From Gordius sp. MW1 (taxonomy: Eukaryota; Nematomorpha; Gordioida; Gordea; Gordiidae): a DNA stretch of 64,000 nt. The translations under genes were made by a program, and so were the position numbers. Every line of letters begins with the position of its first letter. Position 1 is the stretch's first letter. Shown here piece after piece: positions 33,285 to 43,546 of the stretch. The notes beneath the pieces are model-generated. The model was given only the letters and a program-made list of their open reading frames with translations, was not told the DNA's origin and ran no database searches. Location: contig OZ038531.1 of the NCBI GenBank assembly GCA_964036665.1, forward strand, positions 1,736,001 to 1,800,000, in the 5' to 3' direction.

Positions 33285-33417
33285 ATGTAATATAATAGAT
33301 TAATACATTGTATTTATATATACGTTTAAGTTCGTTGTTCCTAGTGTATACACGTGATTGTTATCATATGTTTTAATATATTTGCATAATAAAACTTCAG
33401 CGTATTTCAGAGTAGCA
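33285..33417 (+). repeat. 3' LTR of Gypsy family 2
   Basis: TGTAATATAATAG...GAGTAGCA, sharing 'acgtttaagttcgttgttcc' with the LTR at 17622-17794. A polyadenylation-like AATAAAAC lies at 33388. Confidence 0.7.
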
Positions 33418-33998
33418 TGCCCCTAATCACAAAACAATCTCAACATAACCAACACCGCATGGCCTCTTGCAACGAGCAAAGAGTGCGTTCGACAAAACAA
33501 AGATACCTACTACTACCAGCGTTCTCACCACAGCTGACCGGTTTAGTTGATGACCGATTGCGATTCCAATATAGATGCGTCTGCCCGCGGCATGTATTAT
33601 TAATGTATTGGATAGCACAACAACATCACACACACAACCATCACTCACACCTCGGCCACCTCACTTACAACCAAGGTAAGCGGAAAAAAACTGACTAGTA
33701 GTACGAACATCACTTACACCTTTTTCCATCAAACAATTTATTTTTTATTTTTGTATAAACTCCGGGTTACCCAAAGGAGAATTTGTAGAATCGTAATTTA
33801 ATTAATTGTAGCCAACGGTGTTTTAAAGCGTTAATTGAACATTACCTTAAATGATTATTCAATTGACCTTTTTACTTTATTATATATACTAGACCATGAT
33901 CTTACAGTACGAACTCTTTTCTCTTCCCTCACTTTATTATTTACGTATAAAAAGTATACGCCTCCCAATAAGTATTGTATTCGCGCGCGGCCGCGTAA
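33418..33998. other. Non-coding spacer, CA-rich part at 33420-33690
   Basis: The first 270 bp are rich in CA/AC triplets and open on both strands without a recognised domain. The rest is AT-rich. No gene can be supported. Confidence 0.4.
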
Positions 33999-34249
33999 CG
34001 GGGCGTTCGTAATGACGCGCGAAGCGAAAAAAAGCGAAGCGAAGCGAAAATGTTTAAGCCATTCACAGACGATGGTTGTTCATAATGCGTGCGATTTAAT
34101 TCGCTTTTAACATGGTTTCACACCTAACGTTAAAATATTTACATTATGCTATGAAAAATGTCGATAAGACTAATGTATAGGGTAAAAGAAGTGAATATTA
34201 CACTACTTTTCCTAAATTAGTAAGCTGTCCAATGAAATTCTCGAATTAT

Positions 34250-35240
34250 TTTAGGATGAGCAAGGTACTAAATTGAATTGATATGTTTTCATTAGTTCTT
34301 AGGAAATTTTTTATTATATATTAGAATCACAAAAAAAACTCTACAAAATCCATATCACCTGAAGAAAAATTAATGATAACTATCAGGTAAGCATTATCAT
34401 TTTTACACATCTTAATTTGGATTGGGAAAGTTTTTATCGATCAATTAGAGGTTGGAATAGTAATTATTCATAATATATTGATTGATACAAGTAATGCAAT
34501 ATGCTTCACTTTTCAACCCATACATTTGAAATCTTCATCTTTAGAAGATTTTGAAAAAATAGCTCAAGATTTCTATAATTTATGGAACTTTCCTAATTGA
34601 ATGGGTGCTCTTGATGGTGAGCACTGTGAAATAAAAAAGCCCTCAAATTCTGGAAGTGCATTTTATAACTACAAGCACTATTTTTCAATAGTTTTGCAAG
34701 CAGTAGTTGAGTTATAGATTTATAGTTGTTGATAGAGTCAGTGAATCAGATGGAGGTATATTTTCCAACTCTAATTAATTTAAACAATTGGAAAATGGTG
34801 TATTACCTACTCCTCCTCCCAAGAAGTTGCCAAACTCAATATCATAGTTCCCCATGTGTTTGTGGCAGATGATGTCTACCCACTAAAAACTTATATTATG
34901 AATCGTTTTAAAGGTTAGGCACTGACTATTAGACACTTTAATTATAGGCTTTCTAGAGCTAAAAGGCTAGTTGAGTGTGCATTTGGTATACTCACCTCCA
35001 AATGGAGGATTTTAGGTAGGCCAATGGATACTAGAACCTCCACAACTGATTTAATAATAAAAACATGTGTGATGTTAAACAACATATTATTGATAAAGAA
35101 AATCCCTATGTTTCCGGGGATCTTTTAAAGGATCAAAAGGTAAAAGATCAAGGACTCTTTCACCCACAATCCTTGAAAAATTCATCTCTTGGAGATAAAC
35201 ATATTCGCCATTTATTAATTTTTTAATAACAATATTTTAG
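34250..35240 (+). pseudogene. PIF/Harbinger transposase, element A
   Basis: Reading across frames: FRMSKVL, KSISPEEKLMITIR, MGALDGEHCEIKKPSNSGSA with FYNYKHYFSIVLQAVV (first catalytic Asp), SDGGIFSNS, VFVADDVYPLKTYIMNRF (second Asp), FNYRLSRAKRLVECAFGILT (catalytic Glu), SKWRILGRPMDT. All three catalytic blocks survive, but stops and shifts break the frame at about seven points. The DDE enzyme would cut the element ends. Confidence 0.8.
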
Positions 35241-35263
35241 AATGGAAAAAATGTTTAATCATT

Positions 35264-36020
35264 TTAATAAAGTAACTGCCTTAGATTTTTATATATAATA
35301 TAAATTTGCTGTATCTGAATCTTTACATTTACAATACTTATTCCTATCATATTTATTTGATTAATTGTAAGTATGTTACAAATATAATAAAATATAAAAA
35401 TATCTACAATGTTATTCATCATCAGATAAGTAATTAAAACATTGGACTTTAATTGTCTTGACAATTTTTCTTTACCTCTTTCTGATCTTTTCTTCAAAGT
35501 TTCTTCAACTACTGCAAGGATGGCAGGTTTATTCTGATTTTTGACTTCCAAGTCAATAAGCTTCTCAAAAAAATGTTTTCTGAGCTTTTTCTTATATTAT
35601 TAAGCTTTATCAATTTTCCTTGTTACTAGTTGAAGCATCAGAATACCTGCTATCTGTGTTAAATGATTGATCTTCTCCATACAATATTGAGTCATCAAGA
35701 TTAGACCATTCTGTTCTAAGCTAGGTCATAAAAAGTCCATCACAGTATAAGGTAAAAAAGAAGTGGTTAAACCACCTCCACTTTTAAGATTCTTAGCCTT
35801 ATTTAACTCTTTCATATATGTGTCTCTGAGATTCTTCCATCTAACTTTAATATCTTTCCCTAAACTAATTAGCATTTTAAAGATATATTATTACTGGAGA
35901 CTAAATATTTTTGGGAATTTATCAAATTCTTCATTCTTTTTCTTTACATCTTTATATTCATTGTGAAATTTATCATATGTCACTGATATTACACGAATAT
36001 CATTGCTAAGATCGTATTTA
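35264..36020 (-). pseudogene. Harbinger MADF/Myb-like protein, element A
   Basis: Minus strand: TYDKFHNEYKDVKKKNEEF, then VRWKNLRDTYMKELNKAKN (MADF domain, DNA-binding), then a C-terminal basic tail ILAVVEETLKKRSERGKEK. The open part is 35264-35551. In PIF/Harbinger elements this partner protein brings the transposase to the ends and nucleus. Broken by stops. Confidence 0.7.
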
Positions 36021-36469
36021 TTCTATAAAAATATAAAATTACTTAAAAATACATACATACCAATTCAATTTTTTAACCATCGCGCAAAAAGTACATAATG
36101 ATTTGTATCTTGTTTTCATTCGCTTTTTGCCGCGGGCGAAAATAATCGTCTGCGGTTTCACTATGAACGCCTCCTATTTAACTAATACATTTGTTATTTT
36201 CGTGCGAATTAATTTGCAATTCGCGCGTCATCAAGAACGCCCCGACGATAATAACAGATGTATTTATTAAAGAGGAGGCGTTACGGGTGGTTCATAGTGC
36301 CGCGCGAAGCGAAAAAATTTTCGTGCGAAAATACAAATGCATTCGTTCATAGTGAACACAAATTTAAGTGAATACAAATCATTTTGCACTTTTCGCGTCG
36401 CGCCATGGCCAAAAAATTGAATAGTGTTGTAAGTTAATAGGCATATAAGTGATTATTTATATTTTAATA

Positions 36470-37170
36470 CTTAGAGCATACATAATTATGATCTAATTAA
36501 TGACATTAGTGCATTACCATTTATATATGACAAATTTTCTAAAGATTACAAGGATATTAAAAAAAGAGATGAAGAGTTTCAGAAACTTTCAATAAAATAT
36601 TTAGTTTCAGGTAAAATATGCTATTTTTAACATCTTATGTTATAATTAGCTGAGGAACTAAAGAAAAGATGGAAAAATTTAAGAGACACTTGTATGAAGG
36701 AGTATAACAAGGAAAAAATTAAAAGTGAAGTGAATTAAGCATGTCATTTTGGCCTTATTTCGAGGTGCTAGATTTTTTAAGGCCAACTTTACAGCCAAGA
36801 AGTCAGTGGAGCAGTCTTGACAGTATAATATTTGAAGATGAGACAAACAACTTTAAATGATGAAAGTGTCTTTTTAAGTGATGCTTCTAGTGTGCTAAAC
36901 AAGGAAAATAGTAAGTTTATCAATTGGATAGTAGTCAATAATGATATTTATACAGCACCACCAGAAATGTTTAAAAAAAATCACGTAGGATCAATTCAGA
37001 AATAACTTTTCTTGAGAAGCTCATTACTATGGAAGAGCAAAATAAAAACAAATCTGCTGTCCATGGTGTTATAGAAGAAACTTTCAAAAAGAGATCTAAG
37101 AAGGGAAAAGAACAGTTGTCTAAGATAATTATAATGAAATGTTTAAATTTTCATACTGATGATGATTAAT
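36470..37170 (+). pseudogene. Harbinger MADF/Myb-like protein, element B
   Basis: FIYDKFSKDYKDIKKRDEEF, then EELKKRWKNLRDTCMKEYNK form a MADF domain, separated by an apparent mini-intron (about 36612-36650, GTAAAA...TTAG). FWPYFEVLDFLRPTL-like sequence follows with shifts. The tail has LITMEEQNKNKSAVHGVIEE and TFKKRSKKGKEQLSKI, matching the element A tail, with the stop near 37170. Confidence 0.7.
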
Positions 37171-37320
37171 ATTTATATTTTAAATATGTATTGAATTTAA
37201 TAAATATTGTATCTATGTAATAAATGTAAAATAAAGTTATATTTTCAATCAATATGCTTTATACAATCTTTTTAAACTTATAACACTACTCAAGTAAATA
37301 AGATTAAATCTTTATTGAAA

Positions 37321-37574
37321 TCAAAAAATTTTCCATTCAAGTATGTCATTATCAAAATAATTGGCAAATATATTTAGCTTCTTTGCTGGAGTTTTTTTAT
37401 TAATTGTTGGTGGTAAAAGACCTGACAGTGAGCCTTTTGATGTTTTAAGGATATGTGGCCTTTTATCAATAATCATATTATGTAATAAGACACAAGTTTT
37501 GATTATCAAATCTGTTGTAGAAGGTTTTGTGTCCATAGCTCTACCCAAAATTTTCCATTCGGATGTAAGGATCC
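37321..37574 (-). pseudogene. Harbinger transposase C-terminus, element B
   Basis: Open minus-strand frame with EWKILGRAMDTKPSTTDLII, KTCVLLHNMIIDKRPH and a tail ending DNDILEWKIF. It is homologous to the end of the element A transposase. Everything N-terminal, including the catalytic triad, is missing because the hAT pair starts at 37575. Confidence 0.75.
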
Positions 37575-37823
37575 TAGTGCTGTAAACATTGGTTAAAAAA
37601 TCGAAGGCGTTCAGCGTTCATTAACAAAAATCGAACGCGTTCACGAACGTTCAAAATTTTATGATAAATTTTTTTTAAATTTAATTTAATATAAATAAAT
37701 GTCTTATATTTTTTAATACAATAAATAGCCATGATAAAAAATGATAGTTTTATTTCGACAATATAATTATAAATCAATATAATTTAATAGAGCGAATATA
37801 AAGATTATTTATAAAATTTTTTT

Positions 37824-39616
37824 TTATTTTAATAATAATTGTTTCTCAAAATTGTCGTCTGAAAAGCAGGAACGCTTGGCAGTTAATACAGCATTAGCTA
37901 TACTAAAAACACGCTCCACAGGGGCAGATGAGGGGATTGGAGTATTATAATTAATAAACAAATTTTTTAAAGGAGGAAATTTATTCAAATCATTTAATGT
38001 TTTGTCCCTCGCTTCAAAAAATTGCGACAAAATATCATCCTCCAATCCCCCCTCTACTTCCTCGTCAAAAAATGATATTTCGCAATCGACAGCTTTTTCG
38101 TTATCATTTCTAGGGGTTTCACTTTCAATCCCTTTTTTCAATAACACTAAAAGATTATTCTTCGAAGGTTAATTTTCTCGGAGTTAAATCCAAGGCCATT
38201 GAAGCTTAAACATTGGATGTATAATGGCCGAAAGAAGATATTGATCTTCATATATATGTTGGAATCTTTAAAAAAAGAAATTATATGTAATTAATTTAAT
38301 AGTAATAGGTTTATTACCTTTTATTAATCCCATTTAAAACAGCGTCAATCATAGGTTGACCATATTTGAGGCTAGTAATCTTTTTTAATTTCAAAATAAC
38401 TATTGTTATTGTTGGGGTCAAATAGCCCAAATGCATATTTTCCTCACTTTCTAAAATAATGAGAGCGGTAGCAACAGGTTCCATGATCTATTTTAATATT
38501 TAAAATTTATTATAATATTTATCCTAAAAAATTTTATTAGGACTTACAGTACAGTATTCTTCCAAAAAGATTTTATCATTTATTGTAAGCCTTGGTAATC
38601 CCCCCATGTCGCATACTTTATCAAATAAAAGAGGTTTATCTTTTAGGGAATTATAATAGGAATTCCATCTTGTAACAACAGGTCTTATAAGGAACCTTGA
38701 TAAATTTTTCTTTACATCATCAGTAAATGATGTCGACTGATTTTGCTTGTTCCATAAATTTTTGCATTTATCAAATGCACTTTTTAATATGTTTTTAAAA
38801 GATGGAATTTCTAATGCCTTTTCAGCATCGACACTTGCCACTAGATTAAGATTGTGGCATGCATAAGAGTGATGTTTTGGGAGGTAAATAAAATTTTCCT
38901 GCCTACCTTGATATTCAAATATTTCATTTAATGGAATTGGCACAATTTCATCTTCCTCATCTTCAGATACTTTCTCAAATAACCTATAATTTATTTAAAA
39001 AATTTCTTGCATTGTCAGTGACACATAATGCCACCTTATTCTGTATCTTAAATGTTTTAAGAAGGTTTGAAATTGTTTCTGCTAAATAATTAAATGTATG
39101 TTTGCTAGTTAGCCTTTGGTTTTCTTTCTAAAGTGACTACATCCAACCAGTGGACAGTCATGCCTAAAAATGAACTAATAATATTAAGAAATTGATTTCA
39201 AATTATGTACAAATTACCGATGGTATGATGACCATGAATCCGCTGTAATACAAAGAAAGGTTTGGTTGGCTAAACAAGTAATTATTTTATCTATCATGAT
39301 GTTATAATCTTTGGACATTTTTGATGTAGGCGTTGGGCGTGACATAACTTTTTTATTAGGTTGTAAAGTGGTTATCATTTTTAAAAAATGAAGGTTTTTC
39401 AACTATAATAAATGGCTGTAGATCTTCTATCACAAAATTGATTATTACATCATCTATTTGTGATTGAGTCACATATGAACTGTTTAGAGTATGTTGGAAT
39501 TTTTCACATTTTACCTTTTTATTATTTTTATCAGAAGATTTTGAAAGAACTTCATTTATTTCTTTTACTATATTATCATGATGGTTCTATAAAAATAAAA
39601 TACTTTTTAATAAGTT
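37824..39616 (-). pseudogene. hAT transposase, left copy
   Basis: On the minus strand from about 39600: NSSYVTQSQIDDVIINF and FVIEDLQPFIIVEKPSFF, then IITCLANQTFLCITADSWSS (first catalytic Asp block), TDNARNF (second), RPVVTRWNSYYNSL, EEYCT, then apparent introns near 38480-38550 and 38280-38320 (60 nt, GTAAGT...AATAG). The end is IPSSAPVERVFSIANAVL (dimerisation block), stopping at 37824. Some frames are shifted, for example near 38975. It lacks a clear N-terminal BED finger because the 5' end abuts the right copy. Confidence 0.8.
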
Positions 39617-41371
39617 ACATCAAAAATATCCAAAGATTATAACATCATGATAGATAAAATAATTACTTGTTTAGCCAGCCAAACCTTTCTTTGTATAACA
39701 GCGGATTCATGGTCATCATACCATCGGTGATTTGTACATAATTTGAAATCAATTTCTTAATATTATTAGTTCATTTTTAGGCATGACTGTCCACTGTTTG
39801 GATGTAGTCACTTTAGAAAGAAAATCAGCATGTTTAGCTTGCGAAAGGCTAACTAGCAAACATGCATTTGATTATTTAGCAGAAACAATTTTAAACCTTC
39901 TTAAAAGATTTAAGATACAGAATAAGGTGGCATTATGTGTCACTGACAATGCAAGAAATTTTTTAAACAAATTATAGGTTATTTGAGAAAGTATCTGAAG
40001 ATGAGGAAGATGAAATTGTGTCATTTCCATTAAATGAAATATTTAAATATCAAGGTAGGCAGGAAAATTTTATTTGCCTCCCAAAACATCACTCTTGTGC
40101 ATGCCACAATCTTAATCTAGTGGCAAGTGTCGATGCTGAAAAGGCACTAGAAATTCCATCTTTAAAAACATATTAAAAAGTGCATTTGATAAATGCAAAA
40201 ATTTATGGAACAAGCAAAATCAGTCGACATCATTTGCTGATGATGTAAAGAAAAATTTATCAAGGTTCCTTATAAGACCTGTTGTTACAAGATGGAATTC
40301 CTATTATAATTCCCTAAAATTAATAGACTCGTTAATAAAAGATAAACCTCTTTTATTTGATAAAGTATGCGACATGGGGGGATTACCAAGGCTTACAATA
40401 AATGATAAAATCTTTTTGGAAAAATACTGTATAATAAATGCAAAAATTTATGGAACAAGCAAAATCAGTCGACATCATTTGCTGATGATGTAAAGAAAAA
40501 TGTATCAAGGTTCCTTATAAGACCTGTTGTTACAAGATGGAATTCCTATTATAATTCCCTAAATAAAATAGACTCGTTAATAAAAGATAAACCTCTTTTA
40601 TTTGATAAAGTATGCGACATGGGGTGGATTACCAAGGCTTACAATAAATGATAAAATCTTTTTGGAAGAATACTGTACTATAAGTCCTAATAAAATTTTT
40701 TAGGATAAATCTTATAATAAATTTTAAATATTAAAATAGATCATGGAACCTGTTTCTACCGCTCTCACTATTTTAGAAAGTGAGGAAAATATGCATTTGG
40801 GCTATTTGACACCAACAATAACAATAGTTATTTTAAAATTAAAAAAAATTACTAGCCTCAAATATGGTCAACCTATGATTGACGCTGTTTTAAATGGGAT
40901 TAATAAAAGGTAATAAACCTATTACTATTAAATTTATTACGTATATTTTCTTTTTTTTAAAGATTCCAACATATATATGAAGATAAATATCTTCTTTCGG
41001 CCATTATACATCCAATATTTAAGGTTCAATGGCCTTGGATTAAACTCCGAGAAAATGAACCTTTGAAGAATAATCTTTTAGTGTTATTGAAAAAAGGGAT
41101 TGAAAGTGAAACCCCTAGAAATGATAACGAAAAAGCTGTCGATTCCGAAATATCATTTTTTGACGAGGAAGTAGAGGGGGGATTGGAGGATAATATTATG
41201 TCGCAATTTTTTGAAGCGAGGGACAAAACATTAAATGTTTTGAATAAATTTCCTCCTTTAAAAAATTTGTTTATTAAGTATAATACTCCAATCCCCTCAT
41301 CTGCCCCTGCGGAGCGGGTTTTTAGTATAGCTAATGCTGTATTAACTGCCAAGCGTTCCTGCTATTTATAA
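39617..41371 (+). pseudogene. hAT transposase, right copy
   Basis: Closely similar to the left copy. It starts abruptly at KISKDYNIMIDKII-like sequence (about 39630), with TFLCITADSWSS, a frameshift, LACERLTSKHAFDYLAETIL and VALCVTDNARNF. An internal 245-bp tandem duplication follows. The gene resumes MEPVSTALTILESEENMHLG and ends IPSSAPAERVFSIANAVL, with the stop near 41371. Left-copy features that are shifted here and vice versa show that the two have decayed separately. Confidence 0.8.
40191..40680 (+). repeat. 245-bp tandem duplication in the right hAT copy
   Basis: 'aaatgcaaaaatttatggaa' occurs at 40191 and again at 40436. Both copies continue through 'gacctgttgttacaagatgg' to 'ataaaatctttttgga'. 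They differ by only a few bases. The left hAT copy has the segment once, so the duplication happened after the pair formed or only in this arm. Confidence 0.85.
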
Positions 41372-41728
41372 ATAATCTTTATATTCGCTCTATTAAATTA
41401 TATTGATTTATAATTATATTGTCGAAATAAAACTATCATTTTTTATCATGGCTATTTATTGTATTGAAAAATATAAGACATTTATTTATATTAAATTAAA
41501 TTTAAAAAAAATTTATCATAAAATTTTGAACGTTCATGAAGCGTTCCTTTTTTTAAACGAACGTGAACGTGAACGCGTTCGATTTTTGTCAATGAACGCT
41601 GAACGCGTTCGATTTTTTTACCAATGTTTACAGCACTAAAATAGCCCATCTCCAAAGAATGTAATGAAATTGCGAGCTTTTTTAGACTTAATTAACTACC
41701 ACGAGAAATTTCACATTTACATGGTATA

Positions 41729-42277
41729 ATGGCACCAATACACAAATTGACGAGCGTCAAAGCCCACTGGGTTTGGTCTCAAAAGGAGGAGTCTGTTTTT
41801 CAGATGGTCAAAGCTTTGTTATCGGAACAGTTGACCTTAGTAACTTACTCTAATGAACTACCATTAATTTTAGAAGGCGATGCTTCGAATGGGTTTGGAG
41901 CTGTATTCTTTCATTTAATAGAAAATAGTAAAAGACCAATAGCATATGCTTCAAGAACGCTAATTGATGGAGAGAAACAATATGCACCGATTGACGGAGA
42001 AGCAAAGGCCTTGGTTTTTGGTATGGAAAAATTTTGTTCATACTTGCTAGGCCGTAGGTTTGTTCTAAGGACCGACCATAAACCTCTTGAAAGTATATTT
42101 GAATCCACACGAGCTTTGCCTAAGATGAGCAATAATCGGTTAGTTAGGTTAGCATGGAAGATGTCCACTCATGACTATACTATCGAATACATTAATGGCA
42201 AGGATAATGCATGTGCTGACGCATTATCACGCTTACCAGTGCCTGCGACTTATGCGTATAAGGTCAATTTGTATTAA
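41729..42277 (+). pseudogene. Gypsy family 3 RNase H
   Basis: 182 open codons. MAPIHKLTSVKAHWVWSQKE is the RT-RNase H tether. RNase H motifs follow: LILEGDASNGFGAVF (catalytic Asp), RPIAYASRTLIDGEKQYAPI, DGEAKALVFGMEKFC (catalytic Glu), LRTDHKPLESIF and NGKDNACADALSRL. The domain itself looks intact; the gene is broken on both sides. Confidence 0.85.
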
Positions 42278-42479
42278 AGTAATTCAACTAGACATATTCG
42301 TCTCCTTAATTTGCAAGATTTACACCTCACAGAAGAAGCTCTAATAAGGGAATCACCATAATCCGAATCTAAGAATATTAAAAAGATTTATAGACAAAGG
42401 TTGGCAAATGGTGTTAGCAAAAAACTGCAGTTATTCTTCGATAGAAAGAACGAAATGGAACATGGGTCATTTACATTAA

Positions 42480-43160
42480 CGTGTTGGTAATTGTTCCATC
42501 GCGGCTTAGGCAACAAATTTTGACTATAAATTCATAGGGGTCATCCAGGGATTAACTCGATCAAATCCATCGTCACGTTTATTGGCCACACATGCATAAA
42601 GATATCGAAATGCACGTGCAGAAATGTGTTGGGTGTCAGAAAAAAAGAAGCAATCACCCGAAGTTCCCCTCTATTCTTGGAACGTAACTGAAAACCCATG
42701 TGAAAGGGTACACTTAGATTATGGGGGTCCGGTAAACGGATATTATTCGCTGGCTATAGATTCGTATTCCAAATGGATCGAAAATGCGTTATTGCGAAAC
42801 GATTCAAGTTACATTAAAGAAATTGCGTGGTTTGCTAGGTGGGGAGTTCTGGGGTAAATGGTAACAGACAACCGGCCTCAATTTGGAAGCGAGGAAATGA
42901 AATTCTTTCGCGCTAAATAAAATATTAAGCACAGCAACACCATATCACCCAAAAACCAATGGCCTCATCGAAAGAGCCATTAGGACTTTCATATCACGTT
43001 ATGCAACTGCATGCGAATCCAACACAGATCCGGAAGATTGCATGATTGATGTTCTGATCAGCTACCGCATCAGCGAACATTCTTTTAACGGAAGATGCCA
43101 TTAAAAGCGTTAATTAAAAGAAATATCAAAACCTCGTTGACTAAATACGTCCTTCTCAAA
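42480..43160 (+). pseudogene. Gypsy family 3 integrase
   Basis: Zinc-binding remnant HMHKDIEMHVQKCVGCQ near 42588-42640. Core VHLDYGGPVNGYYSLAIDSY (first Asp; the usual second residue pattern D-x-x-GP is kept), MVTDNRPQFGSEEMKFF (second Asp) and YHPKTNGLIERAIRTF (Glu). Shifts near 42640, 42856 and 42915 break the frame. Confidence 0.78.
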
Positions 43161-43168
43161 ACAAATGT

Positions 43169-43546
43169 ATGGAACAAAAGATTGATGAACAAGAAAAGAG
43201 ACATGATGCGCATGCGGCGAATAGAAAATTCATACTTGGTCAATTAGTATGGGTAAAAAACGAAGTGAATAATGGTAGGAGAGCAGGGTTGATAATAAAA
43301 CTTCACGGTCTATGGTCGTATTTAGTGGAAAATAAAAACATGCGGAAACATAGTGATCAGTTGAGAGATCGTACAAGAAGTGCCATTGATACCTTAGGCC
43401 CAGAAGAAACTGAAGACGATAGTGGCGACATCGCATTTACTCCGACATCAAAAGCGGAAGATCCAGAAAGCCAGACCATTCAAAGGAAATCTGCGAGAAA
43501 TAGAAAACCCCCGAGTCATTATAGAAGAAATTTAGGCTTTATATAA
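43169..43546 (+). pseudogene. Gypsy family 3 integrase C-terminal module
   Basis: KFILGQLVWVKNEVNNGRRA and GLIIKLHGLWSYLVENKNM correspond to the SH3-like module after the integrase core. A charged tail with SARNRKPPSHYRRNLGFI follows, and a stop at 43544-43546. The RNRKPPSHYRR-type end is common in Gypsy polyproteins. Confidence 0.75.

Larger units (their letters stand above)
31062..33417 (+). mobile_element. 5'-truncated Gypsy family 2 copy
   Basis: It begins abruptly inside RT (KIAGGEKYTVIDWRDAYLQM) and runs through RNase H and integrase to a 3' LTR at 33285-33417. It is collinear with the copy at 17622-21142 and is decayed by stops, shifts and small deletions. Confidence 0.85.
33999..36244. 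mobile_element. PIF/Harbinger element A, decayed
   Basis: Inverted ends CGGGGCGTTCGTAATGACGC (33999 onward) and its counterpart ending AAGAACGCCCCG (to 36244) match at about 22 of 24 positions. Subterminal GCGAAGCGAA repeats follow. Two convergent genes, a DDE transposase (+) and a MADF-domain protein (-), are the normal PIF/Harbinger layout. I could not find a matching 3-bp target duplication. Confidence 0.7.
36250..37574. mobile_element. PIF/Harbinger element B, inverted, truncated by hAT
   Basis: Related to element A but in the opposite orientation: MADF gene on plus, transposase on minus. The junction (36150-36290) is an imperfect palindrome in which CACTATGAACGCCTCC answers GGAGGCGTT...TTCATAGTG. 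The right side is cut at 37574, where the hAT pair begins, losing most of the transposase. Confidence 0.65.
37575..41638. mobile_element. Inverted pair of hAT elements (large palindrome)
   Basis: The outer ends are inverted copies, TAGTGCTGTAAACATTGGT at 37575 and ACCAATGTTTACAGCACTA at 41638, each followed inward by GAACGCGTTCG-type subterminal repeats. The left copy runs on the minus strand and the right copy on the plus strand, head to head. The arms are about 37575-39330 and 39617-41638; about 290 bp of left-copy 5' sequence is the loop. The flanks (AAGGATCC left, AAATAGCC right) are not matching duplications. Left of it is Harbinger and right of it Gypsy, so the pair arose by rearrangement or two insertions, not one transposition. 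Confidence 0.85.
41639..43546 (+). mobile_element. Gypsy family 3, 3' half only
   Basis: It begins at the end of RT (KNVMKLRAFLDLINYHEKF) directly at the hAT terminus and runs through RNase H and integrase to a purine-rich 'ggcgaagggaaaatta' after the stop. Its protein sequence differs clearly from families 1 and 2. No LTR pair could be found. The 5' half was removed when the hAT pair arrived. Confidence 0.8.

Noticed and set aside
33417..33698. Open frames on both strands in a CA-rich stretch
   Set aside because: No domain, biased composition, mutually antisense; not reported as genes.
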